A DNA stretch of 64,000 nt, from contig JAEZZO010000009.1 of the NCBI GenBank assembly GCA_023418475.1, positions 62,001 through 126,000 on the forward strand, read 5' to 3'. The stretch's first letter is position 1, and every line of letters starts with the position of its first letter. The position numbers and the translations under genes are program-made. A model generated the notes under the pieces. It made no database searches. It worked only from the letters and a program-made list of their open reading frames with translations, and was not told the DNA's origin. This stretch comes from Bacillota bacterium. Lineage in GTDB: Bacteria; Bacillota; Clostridia; Lachnospirales; Lachnospiraceae. Below are positions 1-9,155 of the stretch, in pieces.

Positions 1-340
1 GCTTATAAAGCTTTTCATCCATACCGCTTGTACGAGAATCCCTATAACCTACGGTTTCACCAATAACATGATCCTGTTCATCTAAAAGCACAAAATCAAC
101 AGCCCAGGTATCTATTCCCATACTTACCGGTAACTTTCCACATTCTTTACACTTTTTAAGTCCGTTAATAATTTCCTGAAACAGGTGTTCAACATCCCAG
201 CACAGATGTCCATTCTTCTCTTTAAGCCCATTGGCAAAGCGATATATTTCTTCAATTTTAATTTTATTATCTTCAACACATCCCAGGATATGCCGTCCGC
301 TGGAAGCTCCTATATCGACTGCAAGGTAATAATTCTTCAT
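1..340 (-). CDS. rhaB: L-rhamnulokinase, N-terminal part (runs off left edge)
   Basis: FGGY-family sugar kinase that phosphorylates L-rhamnulose before aldol cleavage. Only the first 113 codons are present; the 3' end lies beyond position 1. Visible signatures typical of RhaB are the phosphate-binding AVDIGASSGR at residues 7-16, RFANGL, IDTWAVDFVLLD and YRDSRTSGM. The ATG at 340 is preceded by AAAGGTGTG at good spacing. It is separated from the AraC gene by a terminator, so it is probably its own transcription unit. It fits with the class II aldolase at 15.5-16.3 kb, which would cleave rhamnulose- or fuculose-phosphate. Confidence 0.9.
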   Translation of the reverse strand, partial: MKNYYLAVDIGASSGRHILGCVEDNKIKIEEIYRFANGLKEKNGHLCWDVEHLFQEIINGLKKCKECGKLPVSMGIDTWAVDFVLLDEQDHVIGETVGYRDSRTSGMDEKLYK

Positions 341-483
341 GCTTTTCACACCTTTCTGCTATGATATTATTCTGAAAAAGCAAAACGATATTTGCTTATA
401 TCACCAGTAATCTTTGTTCGTCCTACCACTTATAAAGCATATTATTTTACGTATTACGATAACATTATACCTATAAAATGAAA

Positions 484-519
484 CAAAAAAAAGAACGCTA
501 TTTTTTTATAATAACGTCC
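484..519 (-). terminator. Rho-independent terminator after the AraC gene
   Basis: On the minus strand GGACGTTAT (519-511) pairs with ATAGCGTTC (501-493), with two G-U pairs, followed by eight T. It closes the transcript of the AraC-family gene and separates it from rhaB. The rest of 341-619 holds only AT-rich sequence in which a promoter for rhaB is expected but not clear. Confidence 0.75.
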
Positions 520-619
520 TGATTTGCTGTTATTACAATTCATTAAACAACGTAAAGTCTGTCTGTACTGCAAGAATTAATCATTCCTTACTCTTAGGAT
601 ATTTGCATAAATAATCCTT

Positions 620-1591
620 CTATCTGCCAATTTGACTATCCCTGTATTCTTTTGGCGTAATCCCATATTTTTCTCTGAAAATACGATGAAAATAACTGGT
701 ATTATCATAACCTACTGCGCTGATCACATCCGAAATCGGAAGCATTGTTGAGGAAAGAAGATACGCAGCCTGGTTAAGTCTCTTGGTCTGAAGCAGTTCC
801 TTATAAGTCTGACCGGTTATATTTTTAATCCATTTGCTAAGCTGATAGATCGGCTGTCGCATCTGGTCTGCCATATTGGTCAGGTTTGCTTCCTTATAAT
901 TTTCTTCAATGTTACGCAGAACAGCTAAAACAATTTTACGTTCATATTGCTCTGGTTCGTTCTGCTCGATTTTCTCCGTGTGGTTCAGCAGCTGCATGAA
1001 TAACAATCCCATGGTAAGCTGGTTTACTCTTCTGTTGTTGGGCAGATGGTTAAGCAGTGACCATATCATATTCTCAACTAAATTTTGAACAGGCAATACT
1101 TCTGCTACTTTAAAATGAAGATAACCAGCTTCCGAATTATCTCTGCGCAAAGCTCCCAGGATAAACTCTCTCAAAACATTCTCCTCTTCCATCATATGGA
1201 AAGCCTGGTCAAAAAATTCCGGCAGTACTATGAAATTGATTGCAATGTCATCTTCACCTGCCGGAAGAATGGAATGATATGAATTTTTATTCAGGAACAG
1301 AAGTTCACCTTTATTGAGTATTACTCTGTAACAGTCATTAATATTATGAATTGTCTTTCCGGAACACATATAGACGATTTCAATATAATTATGCTTATGC
1401 TTCGGAAAGGATAAAAATCTGGTGTGTGGACGAATGTCTATTAATTTACCGCTTTCCAGCATCAATTTACTGTCTACCACAAATTCCTTATTATTGGTAT
1501 AGATACTTCTCACAATTTCAGGATGATCAAACAGAATATGCTTTTCTTCTTCTGTTATGACAGTTAATTTATCCATGATGTCTTTATTCAT
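620..1591 (-). CDS. AraC-family transcriptional regulator
   Basis: 323 aa. An N-terminal cupin-like sensor region (about residues 55-150, with PKHKHNYIEIVY) is followed by a C-terminal AraC double helix-turn-helix (about 220-320, ending GYDNTSYFHRIFREKYGITPKEYR). Family members of this layout bind a sugar or metabolite and activate catabolic operons. The gene follows the PduU/EutS-type shell gene by 42 bases, so it is probably the last gene of the microcompartment operon, and its likely ligand is rhamnose, fucose or a downstream intermediate (inference). A GGAGG lies about 14 bases upstream of the ATG, farther than usual, so the start is not certain. Confidence 0.85.
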   Translation of the reverse strand: MNKDIMDKLTVITEEEKHILFDHPEIVRSIYTNNKEFVVDSKLMLESGKLIDIRPHTRFLSFPKHKHNYIEIVYMCSGKTIHNINDCYRVILNKGELLFLNKNSYHSILPAGEDDIAINFIVLPEFFDQAFHMMEEENVLREFILGALRRDNSEAGYLHFKVAEVLPVQNLVENMIWSLLNHLPNNRRVNQLTMGLLFMQLLNHTEKIEQNEPEQYERKIVLAVLRNIEENYKEANLTNMADQMRQPIYQLSKWIKNITGQTYKELLQTKRLNQAAYLLSSTMLPISDVISAVGYDNTSYFHRIFREKYGITPKEYRDSQIGR

Positions 1592-1633
1592 TTTTACCGC
1601 TCATTCCTCCGCTCACAATGGTGACTAATTGTC

Positions 1634-2005
1634 TTATGTTCTTGTAATCTCACATACTGTGAATCCCAGCTTTTTTTCGGTAAAATCAACAATCGCGGTC
1701 AGTGCTGCTTCAACCTCAGATACACTGCCGGTAACAAGAAGTGTTCCATTAACCCTGTCAACCGAACCCAGTGACACACCAGAGGTTTTGGTTGCCAGAT
1801 CACTTGCTATAATAGCTGTTTCACTGGGTGTCATGGTTACAATTCCTATGGCAGAGTGAGCTGCACTTGCTTCCAAACCAATCTTATCAAACAGGCTTCT
1901 ATCCGGATTAGCGATCACATGTGCTATCGTAATCTGCTTGCCTGGAACTATTTCCTGTATAATTCTTAATTTATCTTCTCTCGTTATCATATCCTGATTG
2001 TTCAA
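1634..2005 (-). CDS. BMC shell protein, PduU/EutS type (circularly permuted hexamer)
   Basis: 123 aa. Matches the EutS/PduU class of shell proteins, in which the BMC fold is permuted: an N-terminal strand segment (ITREDKLRIIQEIVPGKQIT) precedes AHVIANP, and the body ends GTLLVTGSVSEVEAALTAI. Such hexamers form facets of the shell, and in PduU the N-terminus forms a small beta barrel over the pore. The start is TTG at 2005, chosen because GAGGAGGTAAAAG immediately precedes it; no ATG fits as well. It is separated from the activase gene by 231 bases containing hairpins, so its dosage may differ from the upstream genes. Confidence 0.88.
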   Translation of the reverse strand: MNNQDMITREDKLRIIQEIVPGKQITIAHVIANPDRSLFDKIGLEASAAHSAIGIVTMTPSETAIIASDLATKTSGVSLGSVDRVNGTLLVTGSVSEVEAALTAIVDFTEKKLGFTVCEITRT

Positions 2006-2117
2006 CTTTTACCTCCTCATTCCTATTTATACTCTAATTTATAACCCATTCTCCGGAACCTTTTATACACTTCCAATCAAATGGGGCAAGGCGGCATCCC
2101 AAATAATTGGGGAAGAA

Positions 2118-2183
2118 GCCTGGAATGAGCACCACTGTGCTCATTTCGGGGTTTTTCTTAATGTGAAGATGCTTTCTCTTCAC
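2118..2183 (+). terminator. Two adjacent hairpins with T-runs on the plus strand
   Basis: AATGAGCAC (2124-2132) pairs with GTGCTCATT (2137-2145), followed by GGGGTTTTTC; then GTGAAGA (2163-2169) pairs with TCTTCAC (2177-2183), followed by TTTTT. The T-runs follow the hairpins on the plus strand, opposite to the operon, so they would stop antisense transcription. In the operon direction the hairpins lack T-runs and may act as processing or pausing elements. Confidence 0.5.
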
Positions 2184-2236
2184 TTTTTACTCTATCCTAC
2201 TCTAAGATTAAAATTGATACAAGTCAGCAGTAATAT

Positions 2237-3016
2237 TTAACCACCAATCTGGCAATGCAGTCCGGATATCTTTGCTGCTTCCAGTAGCTCTTCCATATAT
2301 TCGTTGGTAGGAGGTTCTATCTGAGACATCGTGTATTTTCTTCCCAGCCCATCGTATTTATCCTGTCCAAGGCGGTGATATGGCAGCAAATGCAGCTCCT
2401 TAACTCCCGGCAGTGATTTTGTAAAAAGCGCGATATCTCTGATTTCTTCCACGGTATGGTTGAAGGTAGGGATAACGGGAACACGAATGATCAGGTGTAT
2501 ACCTGTCTCTGCTATCTTTCTTGCGTTCTCCAGGATTAGTCCGTTTGGTCTTCCGGTAAATTCCTCATGTTTTTTACTGTCCATATGCTTAATATCCATT
2601 AGAAAATAATTCAAATGGGGAAGGTATCTCTTTATTACTTCAAAATCAGCGAAACCGGTACTTTCTATTGCTGTATTTATTCCATATTCCTGACATGCAC
2701 GAAGCAATGCCACTGCAAAATCCGGTTGATTTAAGGCCTCTCCGCCGGATAATGTCACCCCTCCGCCGGATCTTCTGTAATACGGATAGTCCTTTAATAT
2801 TTCCTCCATGACTTCCGCCACGGTTACATCCTGGCCGATGATTTTGGGCTTTCCCTGCACCTGCATTGTCTGAATCTCATATTCCTGGGATTCCGGATTG
2901 CAGCACCAAACGCAGCGCAGCCTGCAGCCCTTCAGAAATACGATCGTACGTATTCCCGGGCCGTCGTGTATGGAAAACCTCTGTATGTCAAAAATTCTGC
3001 CCTTTATCTTGTCCAT
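2237..3016 (-). CDS. Glycyl radical enzyme activase (radical SAM)
   Basis: 259 aa. Radical SAM protein that cleaves S-adenosylmethionine to abstract hydrogen from the conserved glycine of the neighbouring diol dehydratase. The [4Fe-4S] motif is CRLRCVWC (Cys31, Cys35, Cys38) and the SAM-binding GG motif is TLSGGEAL. The region after Cys38 lacks the extra ferredoxin-like cysteine clusters present in many activases, so in length and layout it resembles PflA. It lies 80 bases downstream of the radical enzyme gene in the same direction, which is the usual arrangement. The ATG is the first codon of MDKIKGRIFDIQRFSIHDGPG, the standard family N-terminus. Confidence 0.95.
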   Translation of the reverse strand: MDKIKGRIFDIQRFSIHDGPGIRTIVFLKGCRLRCVWCCNPESQEYEIQTMQVQGKPKIIGQDVTVAEVMEEILKDYPYYRRSGGGVTLSGGEALNQPDFAVALLRACQEYGINTAIESTGFADFEVIKRYLPHLNYFLMDIKHMDSKKHEEFTGRPNGLILENARKIAETGIHLIIRVPVIPTFNHTVEEIRDIALFTKSLPGVKELHLLPYHRLGQDKYDGLGRKYTMSQIEPPTNEYMEELLEAAKISGLHCQIGG

Positions 3017-3096
3017 CTGCTTTACCTCAATCCGTAAATTATATAGTAGCTAGAAAATATAAATCCGGCTTTTGTCGTTAAATCATGCATATCGTA

Positions 3097-5619
3097 TTAA
3101 TGCTGTTCTGTTCTTGCAATAATATCATCCTGCAGTGATCTCGAGAGAGACGTAAATAAAGCGCTGTAACCCGCCACACGAACTACAAGGGTTTTATAAT
3201 TCTCCGGATTTTTCTGGGCATCCAGTAGTGTGTCCCTGCTCACGACATTAAACTGCATATGACTTCCCTTTTGATCAAAATAAGCACGGATCAGGGAAAC
3301 AAAATTATCAAGACCCTTAACACCGCTGAGTGCGGAGGGATGAAACTTCATATTAAATAAAGTACCGTTTGATGCAATATAATGATCCAATTTTGATACA
3401 CTGTTTGCAGCGGCTGTCGGTCCATGCGTATCCTTGCCGGAGGAGGGAGACACTCCATCTGCCACCGGTTTAAAGGCAAGTCTTCCGTCCGGCGTCGCAC
3501 CGGTCTGAGCTCCCAACGGAACATTTGCAGAAACAGGATACAGACCCGCCTGGTATTGTCCGCCGCGCGGATTTTTAAATGTCTCAAGCGGCCTTGTATA
3601 GGTATAAGCAACCTCTCTTGCAAATAAATCAACCTCACGGATATCATTGCCGTATTTGGGCAGTTCATCAATTAATTCCAGCAAAGCATCAAATTTCTTC
3701 CTGTCTTCCTCCGATATACCTCCTGCCAATGCTTCTTTATAAATACCCGCAATATCTGCTTCTGATACCTTCTTCCCTGTACTGTAAAGGCCTCGTACAA
3801 CCTCCCTGGTCACTTCTTCTGCAACCGCCGGATCAATGCCCTTTCCATAATTCATGGCGAGTGCCTTTTTAAATTCCTTCAGTGTGACTTTCTTCTCTTC
3901 AAATACCAGCTTTTTAATCGCATAGAGAGAGTCAGCCATATTAGCAATACCAAAGCCCTGCGGTCCGGTAAAGTTATAAATTGCTCCGCCCTCCTGAACA
4001 CTCTTGCCTCTTCCGATACAATCCTCTACCATACCTGACAGGAATGGAAGCGGACATCTTTCAGCATGTGCCACATCTATGGCATTGTCTGCATTTACCA
4101 GAAGCTCTATCATATAATTCATCTGCTTTTGATATGCTGCATAAAACTCCTCAAAAGTTGTAAAATTCTCTACTTCACCCGTCTGCAGGCTGATCTGAAC
4201 TCCCTTATCCCTGCCATTTGAGAATACAAACTCTAGCGGTCTGCACATATTAAAGAATGCCGCATCATGCCATCCGTCTGTCTTACCGGCCTTCTGAGGC
4301 TCCACACAGCCAATAATATTATAATCTCTTGCATCCTCCAGAGTAAGTCCCCTGTTTTGCAGAGAAGGAATAATAACTTCATCATTATAGTAAGCAGGAA
4401 GTCCAATACCCATTCTTGTAAGTTTTGCTGATTTTACTAAAAATTCATGCGGTGAGCCGTTCCAAACACGCACAGAAAGAGATGGCTGAGGCAGTTTGAC
4501 ATGCATGGATGCTTCAATGCACATAAAGGACAGATCGTTGGTGGCATCCTGCCCATCCTTGTTCTGACCACCTGCGATCAGGTTCTGGAACAGGCTGTAG
4601 CCGGCAAAGCCTTCTGCCGAAGCGGCATCCCGTGCTTTATTTAAGTCATTTAGTTTCACCCAGATGCAGTCCATAAGCTCCTGTGCAAATTCACGGGTAA
4701 TTTTACCGTTATCCAAATCCTTTTTATAATACGGATACATATATTGGTCAAAACGTCCCGGAGAGATCGAATGACCGCTTGATTCTACCTGTAACAGCAT
4801 TTGTACAAACCAGAACGACTGACAAGCCTCATAGAAGGATGTTGCTCCCTGTTTTGGTACTCTGGCACAGTTCTGCGCAATCTTTAAAAGCTCCAGTTTT
4901 CTTGTGTTATCATTGCAGGCCTTTGCTTCTTCCAAAGCCAGCAGGGCATAACGCTGTGCATAGGTAATCGCTGCCTTGCAGCTAATAATAACTGCTTCCA
5001 GAAAGGTTTTACGTTTTACATAGTCCATATCGGCAACGGACAGCTTACCAATCGCTGCATAAGCCTCATCTATGATGCCGTCATAACCGATCGCTAAAAC
5101 CTTATCATATAATACGGTTACATGTCCAATTCCGTTATAGAAATAATTACCGGGTGTAAAAATGTTATGTTCAATGGCAAGCTTTGCTTCCTCTGCCATG
5201 TAAGAAGTCGCAAGCTCACTTGTGGTCTTGCCTTTCCAATACCGGTATACTTCCCGCAGAGTATTCTTGGTCTCTTCCGAAATATAAAAGGGATCTGCAC
5301 TTCGGGTTTCAATGGTATCAAACTCATTTTCAAGCCATTCAAAGGAAAACTCGGGAAATACCTGACAACCGCGAGGTGCCAGTGTCGCACTTCCAACAAT
5401 CAGCTCTTCGTTGCGAATTGTAATCGGTATATTACTAAGAATATGTTCAAAGGCTTTCGCCCGTCGCATGATAATCGGAGCATCCTCCGTCTGTTTATAG
5501 CTTTCTGTAATTAAGAAGGCTCTGTCTGCTTCGATTTCAGGCATTCTAGAATATAAATTCTCAATTAATCTGGTAATTCTAGGACTCTTTACAATATCCT
5601 CATCATTATATTTCTCCAT
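3097..5619 (-). CDS. B12-independent glycyl radical 1,2-propanediol dehydratase
   Basis: 840 aa from the ATG at 5619, preceded by GGAGGTATCA; an upstream in-frame ATG at 5652 has no such site. The enzyme belongs to the PFL-like glycyl radical family. It carries the active-site CVE in IIGCVEPQKAG and the C-terminal glycyl radical loop RVAGYSA, with the radical Gly at about residue 817. Sitting in a fucose/rhamnose microcompartment operon with its activase, it most likely dehydrates (S)-1,2-propanediol to propionaldehyde, as the Roseburia inulinivorans and Lachnoclostridium enzymes do; glycerol or choline activity cannot be excluded from sequence alone. No separate N-terminal encapsulation helix is visible, so how it is recruited to the lumen is unclear. 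Confidence 0.93.
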   Translation of the reverse strand: MEKYNDEDIVKSPRITRLIENLYSRMPEIEADRAFLITESYKQTEDAPIIMRRAKAFEHILSNIPITIRNEELIVGSATLAPRGCQVFPEFSFEWLENEFDTIETRSADPFYISEETKNTLREVYRYWKGKTTSELATSYMAEEAKLAIEHNIFTPGNYFYNGIGHVTVLYDKVLAIGYDGIIDEAYAAIGKLSVADMDYVKRKTFLEAVIISCKAAITYAQRYALLALEEAKACNDNTRKLELLKIAQNCARVPKQGATSFYEACQSFWFVQMLLQVESSGHSISPGRFDQYMYPYYKKDLDNGKITREFAQELMDCIWVKLNDLNKARDAASAEGFAGYSLFQNLIAGGQNKDGQDATNDLSFMCIEASMHVKLPQPSLSVRVWNGSPHEFLVKSAKLTRMGIGLPAYYNDEVIIPSLQNRGLTLEDARDYNIIGCVEPQKAGKTDGWHDAAFFNMCRPLEFVFSNGRDKGVQISLQTGEVENFTTFEEFYAAYQKQMNYMIELLVNADNAIDVAHAERCPLPFLSGMVEDCIGRGKSVQEGGAIYNFTGPQGFGIANMADSLYAIKKLVFEEKKVTLKEFKKALAMNYGKGIDPAVAEEVTREVVRGLYSTGKKVSEADIAGIYKEALAGGISEEDRKKFDALLELIDELPKYGNDIREVDLFAREVAYTYTRPLETFKNPRGGQYQAGLYPVSANVPLGAQTGATPDGRLAFKPVADGVSPSSGKDTHGPTAAANSVSKLDHYIASNGTLFNMKFHPSALSGVKGLDNFVSLIRAYFDQKGSHMQFNVVSRDTLLDAQKNPENYKTLVVRVAGYSALFTSLSRSLQDDIIARTEQH

Positions 5620-5761
5620 TGATACCTCCATTTCTGTGCATACAAATTGCATCCCAGATGATTTACTTCTCGTTCGTCAAAAGTCTTCGAAGAAATGATT
5701 GCAGTATAGAATTACAATCATATTTGATCTGTACCTAACCAGACTTTGAACGTTTTATACT

Positions 5762-6535
5762 TTATTTTGATTTGTAATAGTTTTCGATGTGATAGGAATC
5801 TAATATATTTTTCCATTTTTGATCCGGCTCGATATCCGTTACTATGGTATCGATGTCTGACAACTCGCCTATTTTTGTAAACGAGATTTTATCAAACTTG
5901 GAATTGTCAACTGCCAGAAGCTTTGTAGTTGCCGAATCCAGCATTAATTTCTTAACATTCGCTTCCAGTTCATTGGAATCGGTAATTCCATAATCTATAT
6001 CCACGCCTTTACAGGAAACAATCGTTTTATCGACGTGAAAGGATGAAATCATTTTCTCAGCCTGATGTCCCACCAGGGAGAGTGAGCCTTCCTTCATTAC
6101 TCCCCCGGTAGAAAGTACCTTCCAGCCAACAATATCAGCTAATTCAAACAAGATTTCAATTGAGTTTGTAATCAGCGTAAGATTTTTCTTGTTTTTTAAA
6201 CTTTTTGCTATATATACCGCTGTGGAACTAGCGTCCAGCATAATGTGGTCACCGTCTTGTACAATATTATTAATAACCTCAGCAATTACCTGTTTATTAA
6301 TTACATTCGCCTTTTTTCTGACCGTATAGGGCAAATCTACATTCAGGCTTTCATTGATGATTGCTCCGCCATATGTCTTCTTGGCGAAGCCGTCTTTCTC
6401 CAGTTTTTCGAGATCCCGTCGAATTGTCTCTTCCGTAACCTTAAACTCCCGGCTTAAATCACCGACAACCACCCGGTTCTCCTTCTGAAGTATCGACAAT
6501 ATGATATTTCTTCTTTCAATAGCAAGCATCCCCAT
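5762..6535 (-). CDS. DeoR/GlpR-family transcriptional regulator
   Basis: 257 aa. N-terminal DeoR winged helix-turn-helix (about residues 6-60, with VTEETIRRDLEKLEKDGFAKKTYGGA) and a C-terminal sugar-phosphate sensor domain (about 75-235) with the family signature segments DASSTAVYIAKSL, ITNSIEIL and DNSKF. Such proteins usually repress and are released by a phosphorylated sugar, here plausibly fuculose- or rhamnulose-1-phosphate. It lies between the PduT-like gene and the diol dehydratase gene. A natural target is the pair of identical 16-mers flanking the operon promoter near 16.38 kb (inference). The start could instead be the ATG at 6529, giving MLAIERR, the commonest family N-terminus. 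Confidence 0.9.
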   Translation of the reverse strand: MGMLAIERRNIILSILQKENRVVVGDLSREFKVTEETIRRDLEKLEKDGFAKKTYGGAIINESLNVDLPYTVRKKANVINKQVIAEVINNIVQDGDHIMLDASSTAVYIAKSLKNKKNLTLITNSIEILFELADIVGWKVLSTGGVMKEGSLSLVGHQAEKMISSFHVDKTIVSCKGVDIDYGITDSNELEANVKKLMLDSATTKLLAVDNSKFDKISFTKIGELSDIDTIVTDIEPDQKWKNILDSYHIENYYKSK

Positions 6536-6598
6536 ACCTACTTTCTAAAGCTATAACTGTCTCTGCTGATTTTCTTATTTATATCCTATATGATATGG

Positions 6599-6785
6599 AC
6601 GGCAAAAGCCTGATACAGGTTATGGCGATGTATGTGAGTGTACATATATTCATCTGTACTTGCCTTTAACATACCGTTATTGCAAAATGCAGGCAATCAT
6701 GGCTGGCCCTGTCTGCGCCATATGGATATATAAATACACCCATATACATCCATTAAATAGGTTTCAGAATTTTGTCGGGCTAATC
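6599..6785. repeat. Degenerate family-B intergenic repeat(s)
   Basis: Contains GGCAAAAGCCTGATACAGG, then GTATGTGAGTGTACATATATTCATCTG, then a second related segment ending TTTTGTCGGGCTAATCATA. The order of modules matches the intergenic repeats at 26.9, 29.2, 39.4 and 59.2 kb. It fills the gap between the DeoR gene and the PduT-like gene. Confidence 0.5.
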
Positions 6786-7332
6786 ATAATATACTCTTAC
6801 ATAATTTATCATCCGGGTTGGCTATGATGGAATAATCCAGAAGCATAGCCTTCTCTCCTACAGCTGCCTTCGCCTTATCAATGGCCGCTTCAACCGCTGC
6901 CACTTCTCCTGTTAAAAGCATATAGGATTTACCGCACATTCCCTTTGCGATACGAAGTTCAATAAGTTCAACCTCTGAGGTTTTTGCAGCCTCATCGGCT
7001 GCTACAATAATGGAAGCAGCCGAAAAGGTTTCCAGGATACCAAGCGCCTTCATTTTCTCGATCTGCGTTGTGCCGTATATTGCAGGAAATATCGCTTCAT
7101 GCGGATTACCAAGGATAAAGCTATCGATCAGATCAACTGCGTAGTGTGCCCTGGCTGCGTCAACAGAAGCATTGATTGCACTTAGCTCTCCGCTCAGTAA
7201 AATGATATATTTTCCGGGGCATACTGTCTGCGCTTCAATAATATCAACCTCCGCCGCTTTTAACATGGCATCTGCCGCAAGCATTCCTTTTGAAACTGTT
7301 TTATATTCAACCATACCAATTGCTTTACCCAT
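6784..7332 (-). CDS. BMC shell protein with two BMC domains, PduT-like trimer
   Basis: 182 aa, two tandem BMC domains (about residues 3-85 and 95-180). Cys38 in the sequence QTVCPGK sits at the number and place of the PduT cysteine that binds a [4Fe-4S] cluster in the trimer pore, so this protein probably carries electrons through the shell (inference from PduT). The neighbouring PduS/RnfC-like gene, 59 bases upstream in transcription order, supports this: in Pdu systems PduS binds PduT. In length and layout it agrees with PduT. Confidence 0.92.
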   Translation of the reverse strand: MGKAIGMVEYKTVSKGMLAADAMLKAAEVDIIEAQTVCPGKYIILLSGELSAINASVDAARAHYAVDLIDSFILGNPHEAIFPAIYGTTQIEKMKALGILETFSAASIIVAADEAAKTSEVELIELRIAKGMCGKSYMLLTGEVAAVEAAIDKAKAAVGEKAMLLDYSIIANPDDKLCKSIL

Positions 7333-7391
7333 AAACGATATGCAACCTCCAATTTCCTGATATAACTGTTACTGACAGTTAATTTTCTAAA

Positions 7392-8735
7392 TTAATGCAC
7401 ACTCTCCGGCGCATTAATAATGATATAATTATCGTTCACTTCCAGGACTTTACCTGCAATTGACGCATGGACCGGAAGAGATAGTTTCCCCTCTTGTGCC
7501 ATAGCAATCAGCTGTCCCTCTTGTACTATTTCATCCTTACTGACAACGGGAACCGCTTTTGCTCCAATGTGCTGTGCCAGCTTTATTCTAACCTGTTTCG
7601 GTTTATACTCCAGCTCAGTGACCGGAGCTTTCACGTCATACTCACTAAGTCCAAGTCTCGCGATGAGTCTTTGCATCGGAACGGCACGGTACTCTCTGCG
7701 TCTATCAACCTCTTTTGCGAATACTCCCTTCGGGATTGCCACGCCTCTGCTTCTAAGTCCATTCTTATATTGCGTGATTAAAGTTCTTGGACTTAGAGCC
7801 TGCGGACAGGAATACAGTTCACACAACCCGCAGCTGCTGCAAAACATTGTATTTAGAAATGGCTCCACAAGCTTTGTTGTACCGCTTGTTGCTGCTCTCA
7901 TAAACATATGGGGCGAGATCGGATGTCCAAGCAAATAACGGGGACAAAGATCCGTACACATCTCACATTGACAGCAGGAAGCCATGGCACGTTTCATATC
8001 GATTGAAGTATTGATCTGCTTTTTCTGTACCACATAATGGTTCGCAGGAAGTACCAATATCGCATTGGTTGTCTTGGTAACCGTATCATATGGCTTCACA
8101 ATACTGCCGGTCATCGGTCCGCCCATGATATAAACAGGCTCTTTTATTACTGTTCCGCCTGCCAGATTGACCACATCCTTAACCGACATACCAATCGGAA
8201 CTTCAGCAGTTACAGAAGCTTTCACGGCCCCTGCAATCGTTAAATGCTTCGTATACACCGGATGCCTGTTAATAACAGCGTTATAAATATTCCAAACGGT
8301 CTCTACATTAAATACCGCTACTCCGGCCTCCACCGGAATTCCTCCCGGGGGAACTACTTTTCCTGTCGTCTCATAAATCAATATCACTTCGTCACCGGCA
8401 GGATATACCTCCTGTAACAGCTTTATAGTAAGTCTCGGGAAGGAAGGGAGGTTTGCCTGCACCGCTTCTACCGTTTCAGTGTATGCCTCCTTCATTGCCA
8501 GGAATATCTCTTCTGCTTCCAGACAATCTGCAATTTGATTTAGTGTGTGCATAATTTCATATGCTTTCTGCTGCAGCAGCTGTCTGTGCACCTTCAGCAG
8601 CGGTTCACATTCCGCACAGTTTAATATGATTGTTTTCACCGGCTGTGTAAGTTTCGCATACGTAGGAAAACCGGCACCACCCGCACCTGCTACTCCATTC
8701 TCCTTGACAATATTTATCAATTCCTTACGATCCAT
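7392..8735 (-). CDS. PduS/RnfC-like iron-sulfur flavoprotein
   Basis: 447 aa. N-terminal RnfC-like NADH/FMN-binding region with GVAGAGGAGFPTYAKL and NCAECEPLL, a SLBB-like middle part, then two ferredoxin-type clusters CCQCEMCTDLCP and CSSCGLCELYSCP, and a C-terminal barrel-sandwich segment (GQLIAMAQEGKLSLPVHASI). In Pdu systems PduS is a cobalamin reductase; here no cobalamin enzyme is present, so a more likely role is electron transfer between NADH in the lumen and the outside through the PduT-like shell protein, or supply of electrons for activase function (inference). The ATG at 8735 is followed by the expected MDRKELINIVKENG. Confidence 0.9.
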   Translation of the reverse strand: MDRKELINIVKENGVAGAGGAGFPTYAKLTQPVKTIILNCAECEPLLKVHRQLLQQKAYEIMHTLNQIADCLEAEEIFLAMKEAYTETVEAVQANLPSFPRLTIKLLQEVYPAGDEVILIYETTGKVVPPGGIPVEAGVAVFNVETVWNIYNAVINRHPVYTKHLTIAGAVKASVTAEVPIGMSVKDVVNLAGGTVIKEPVYIMGGPMTGSIVKPYDTVTKTTNAILVLPANHYVVQKKQINTSIDMKRAMASCCQCEMCTDLCPRYLLGHPISPHMFMRAATSGTTKLVEPFLNTMFCSSCGLCELYSCPQALSPRTLITQYKNGLRSRGVAIPKGVFAKEVDRRREYRAVPMQRLIARLGLSEYDVKAPVTELEYKPKQVRIKLAQHIGAKAVPVVSKDEIVQEGQLIAMAQEGKLSLPVHASIAGKVLEVNDNYIIINAPESVH

Positions 8736-8851
8736 TTTTACCTCTTCAGTTATGCTAAGATGAATGATTTATGCTTCCTAATAAAAATCAGTTTAAGATG
8801 TTAAATAAGCTAATTATACCGCTTTGTGGCTGACTTTACTATTTGTGACCA

Positions 8852-9115
8852 TTAATCTTGTTCTGTAACATTATCTACTATGCCTACGATGGCTGCATCA
8901 ATTGGGGAATTCTCCAAGTTACATCCTATCCGGGCAGCACTTCCGGTTGCAACAAGAACGGTTTCTCCGATACCCGCACCGACATTGTCCACTGCAATAA
9001 ATCTGCCGCCGCGATCCATTTTTTCCATCGGCTGTATGATTAAGAATTTGCTTCCAACTAAATTCTCATTTTTCCTTGTTGCTACAACGGTTCCCACTAC
9101 TTTCCCTACAACCAT
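8852..9115 (-). CDS. EutN/CcmL-type BMC vertex protein (pentamer)
   Basis: 87 aa, a single EutN/CcmL domain with the usual start MVVGKVVGTVVATRKNENLVG and the conserved DNVGAGIGETVLV segment. These pentamers cap the vertices of the shell and are needed to close it. The gene lies 40 bases after pduL in transcription order. Length is typical of the family (85-100 aa). Confidence 0.95.
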   Translation of the reverse strand: MVVGKVVGTVVATRKNENLVGSKFLIIQPMEKMDRGGRFIAVDNVGAGIGETVLVATGSAARIGCNLENSPIDAAIVGIVDNVTEQD

Positions 9116-9155
9116 GCTCTCACCTTATCATCTTTCCTGGCTATGATTTTATTAC

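Noticed and set aside
1998..2240. Plus-strand ORF of 80 codons over the hairpins at 2118-2183
   Set aside because: It spans two terminator-like hairpins, has no ribosome site and no recognisable sequence.
3348..5514. Long ORFs on the opposite strand or other frames inside the glycyl radical enzyme gene
   Set aside because: They overlap a clear family member over its full length and have no ribosome sites or family motifs.
7392..8735. Membrane Rnf complex subunit C
   Set aside because: No other rnf genes are adjacent and it lies between shell-protein genes, so the PduS-like assignment is better.
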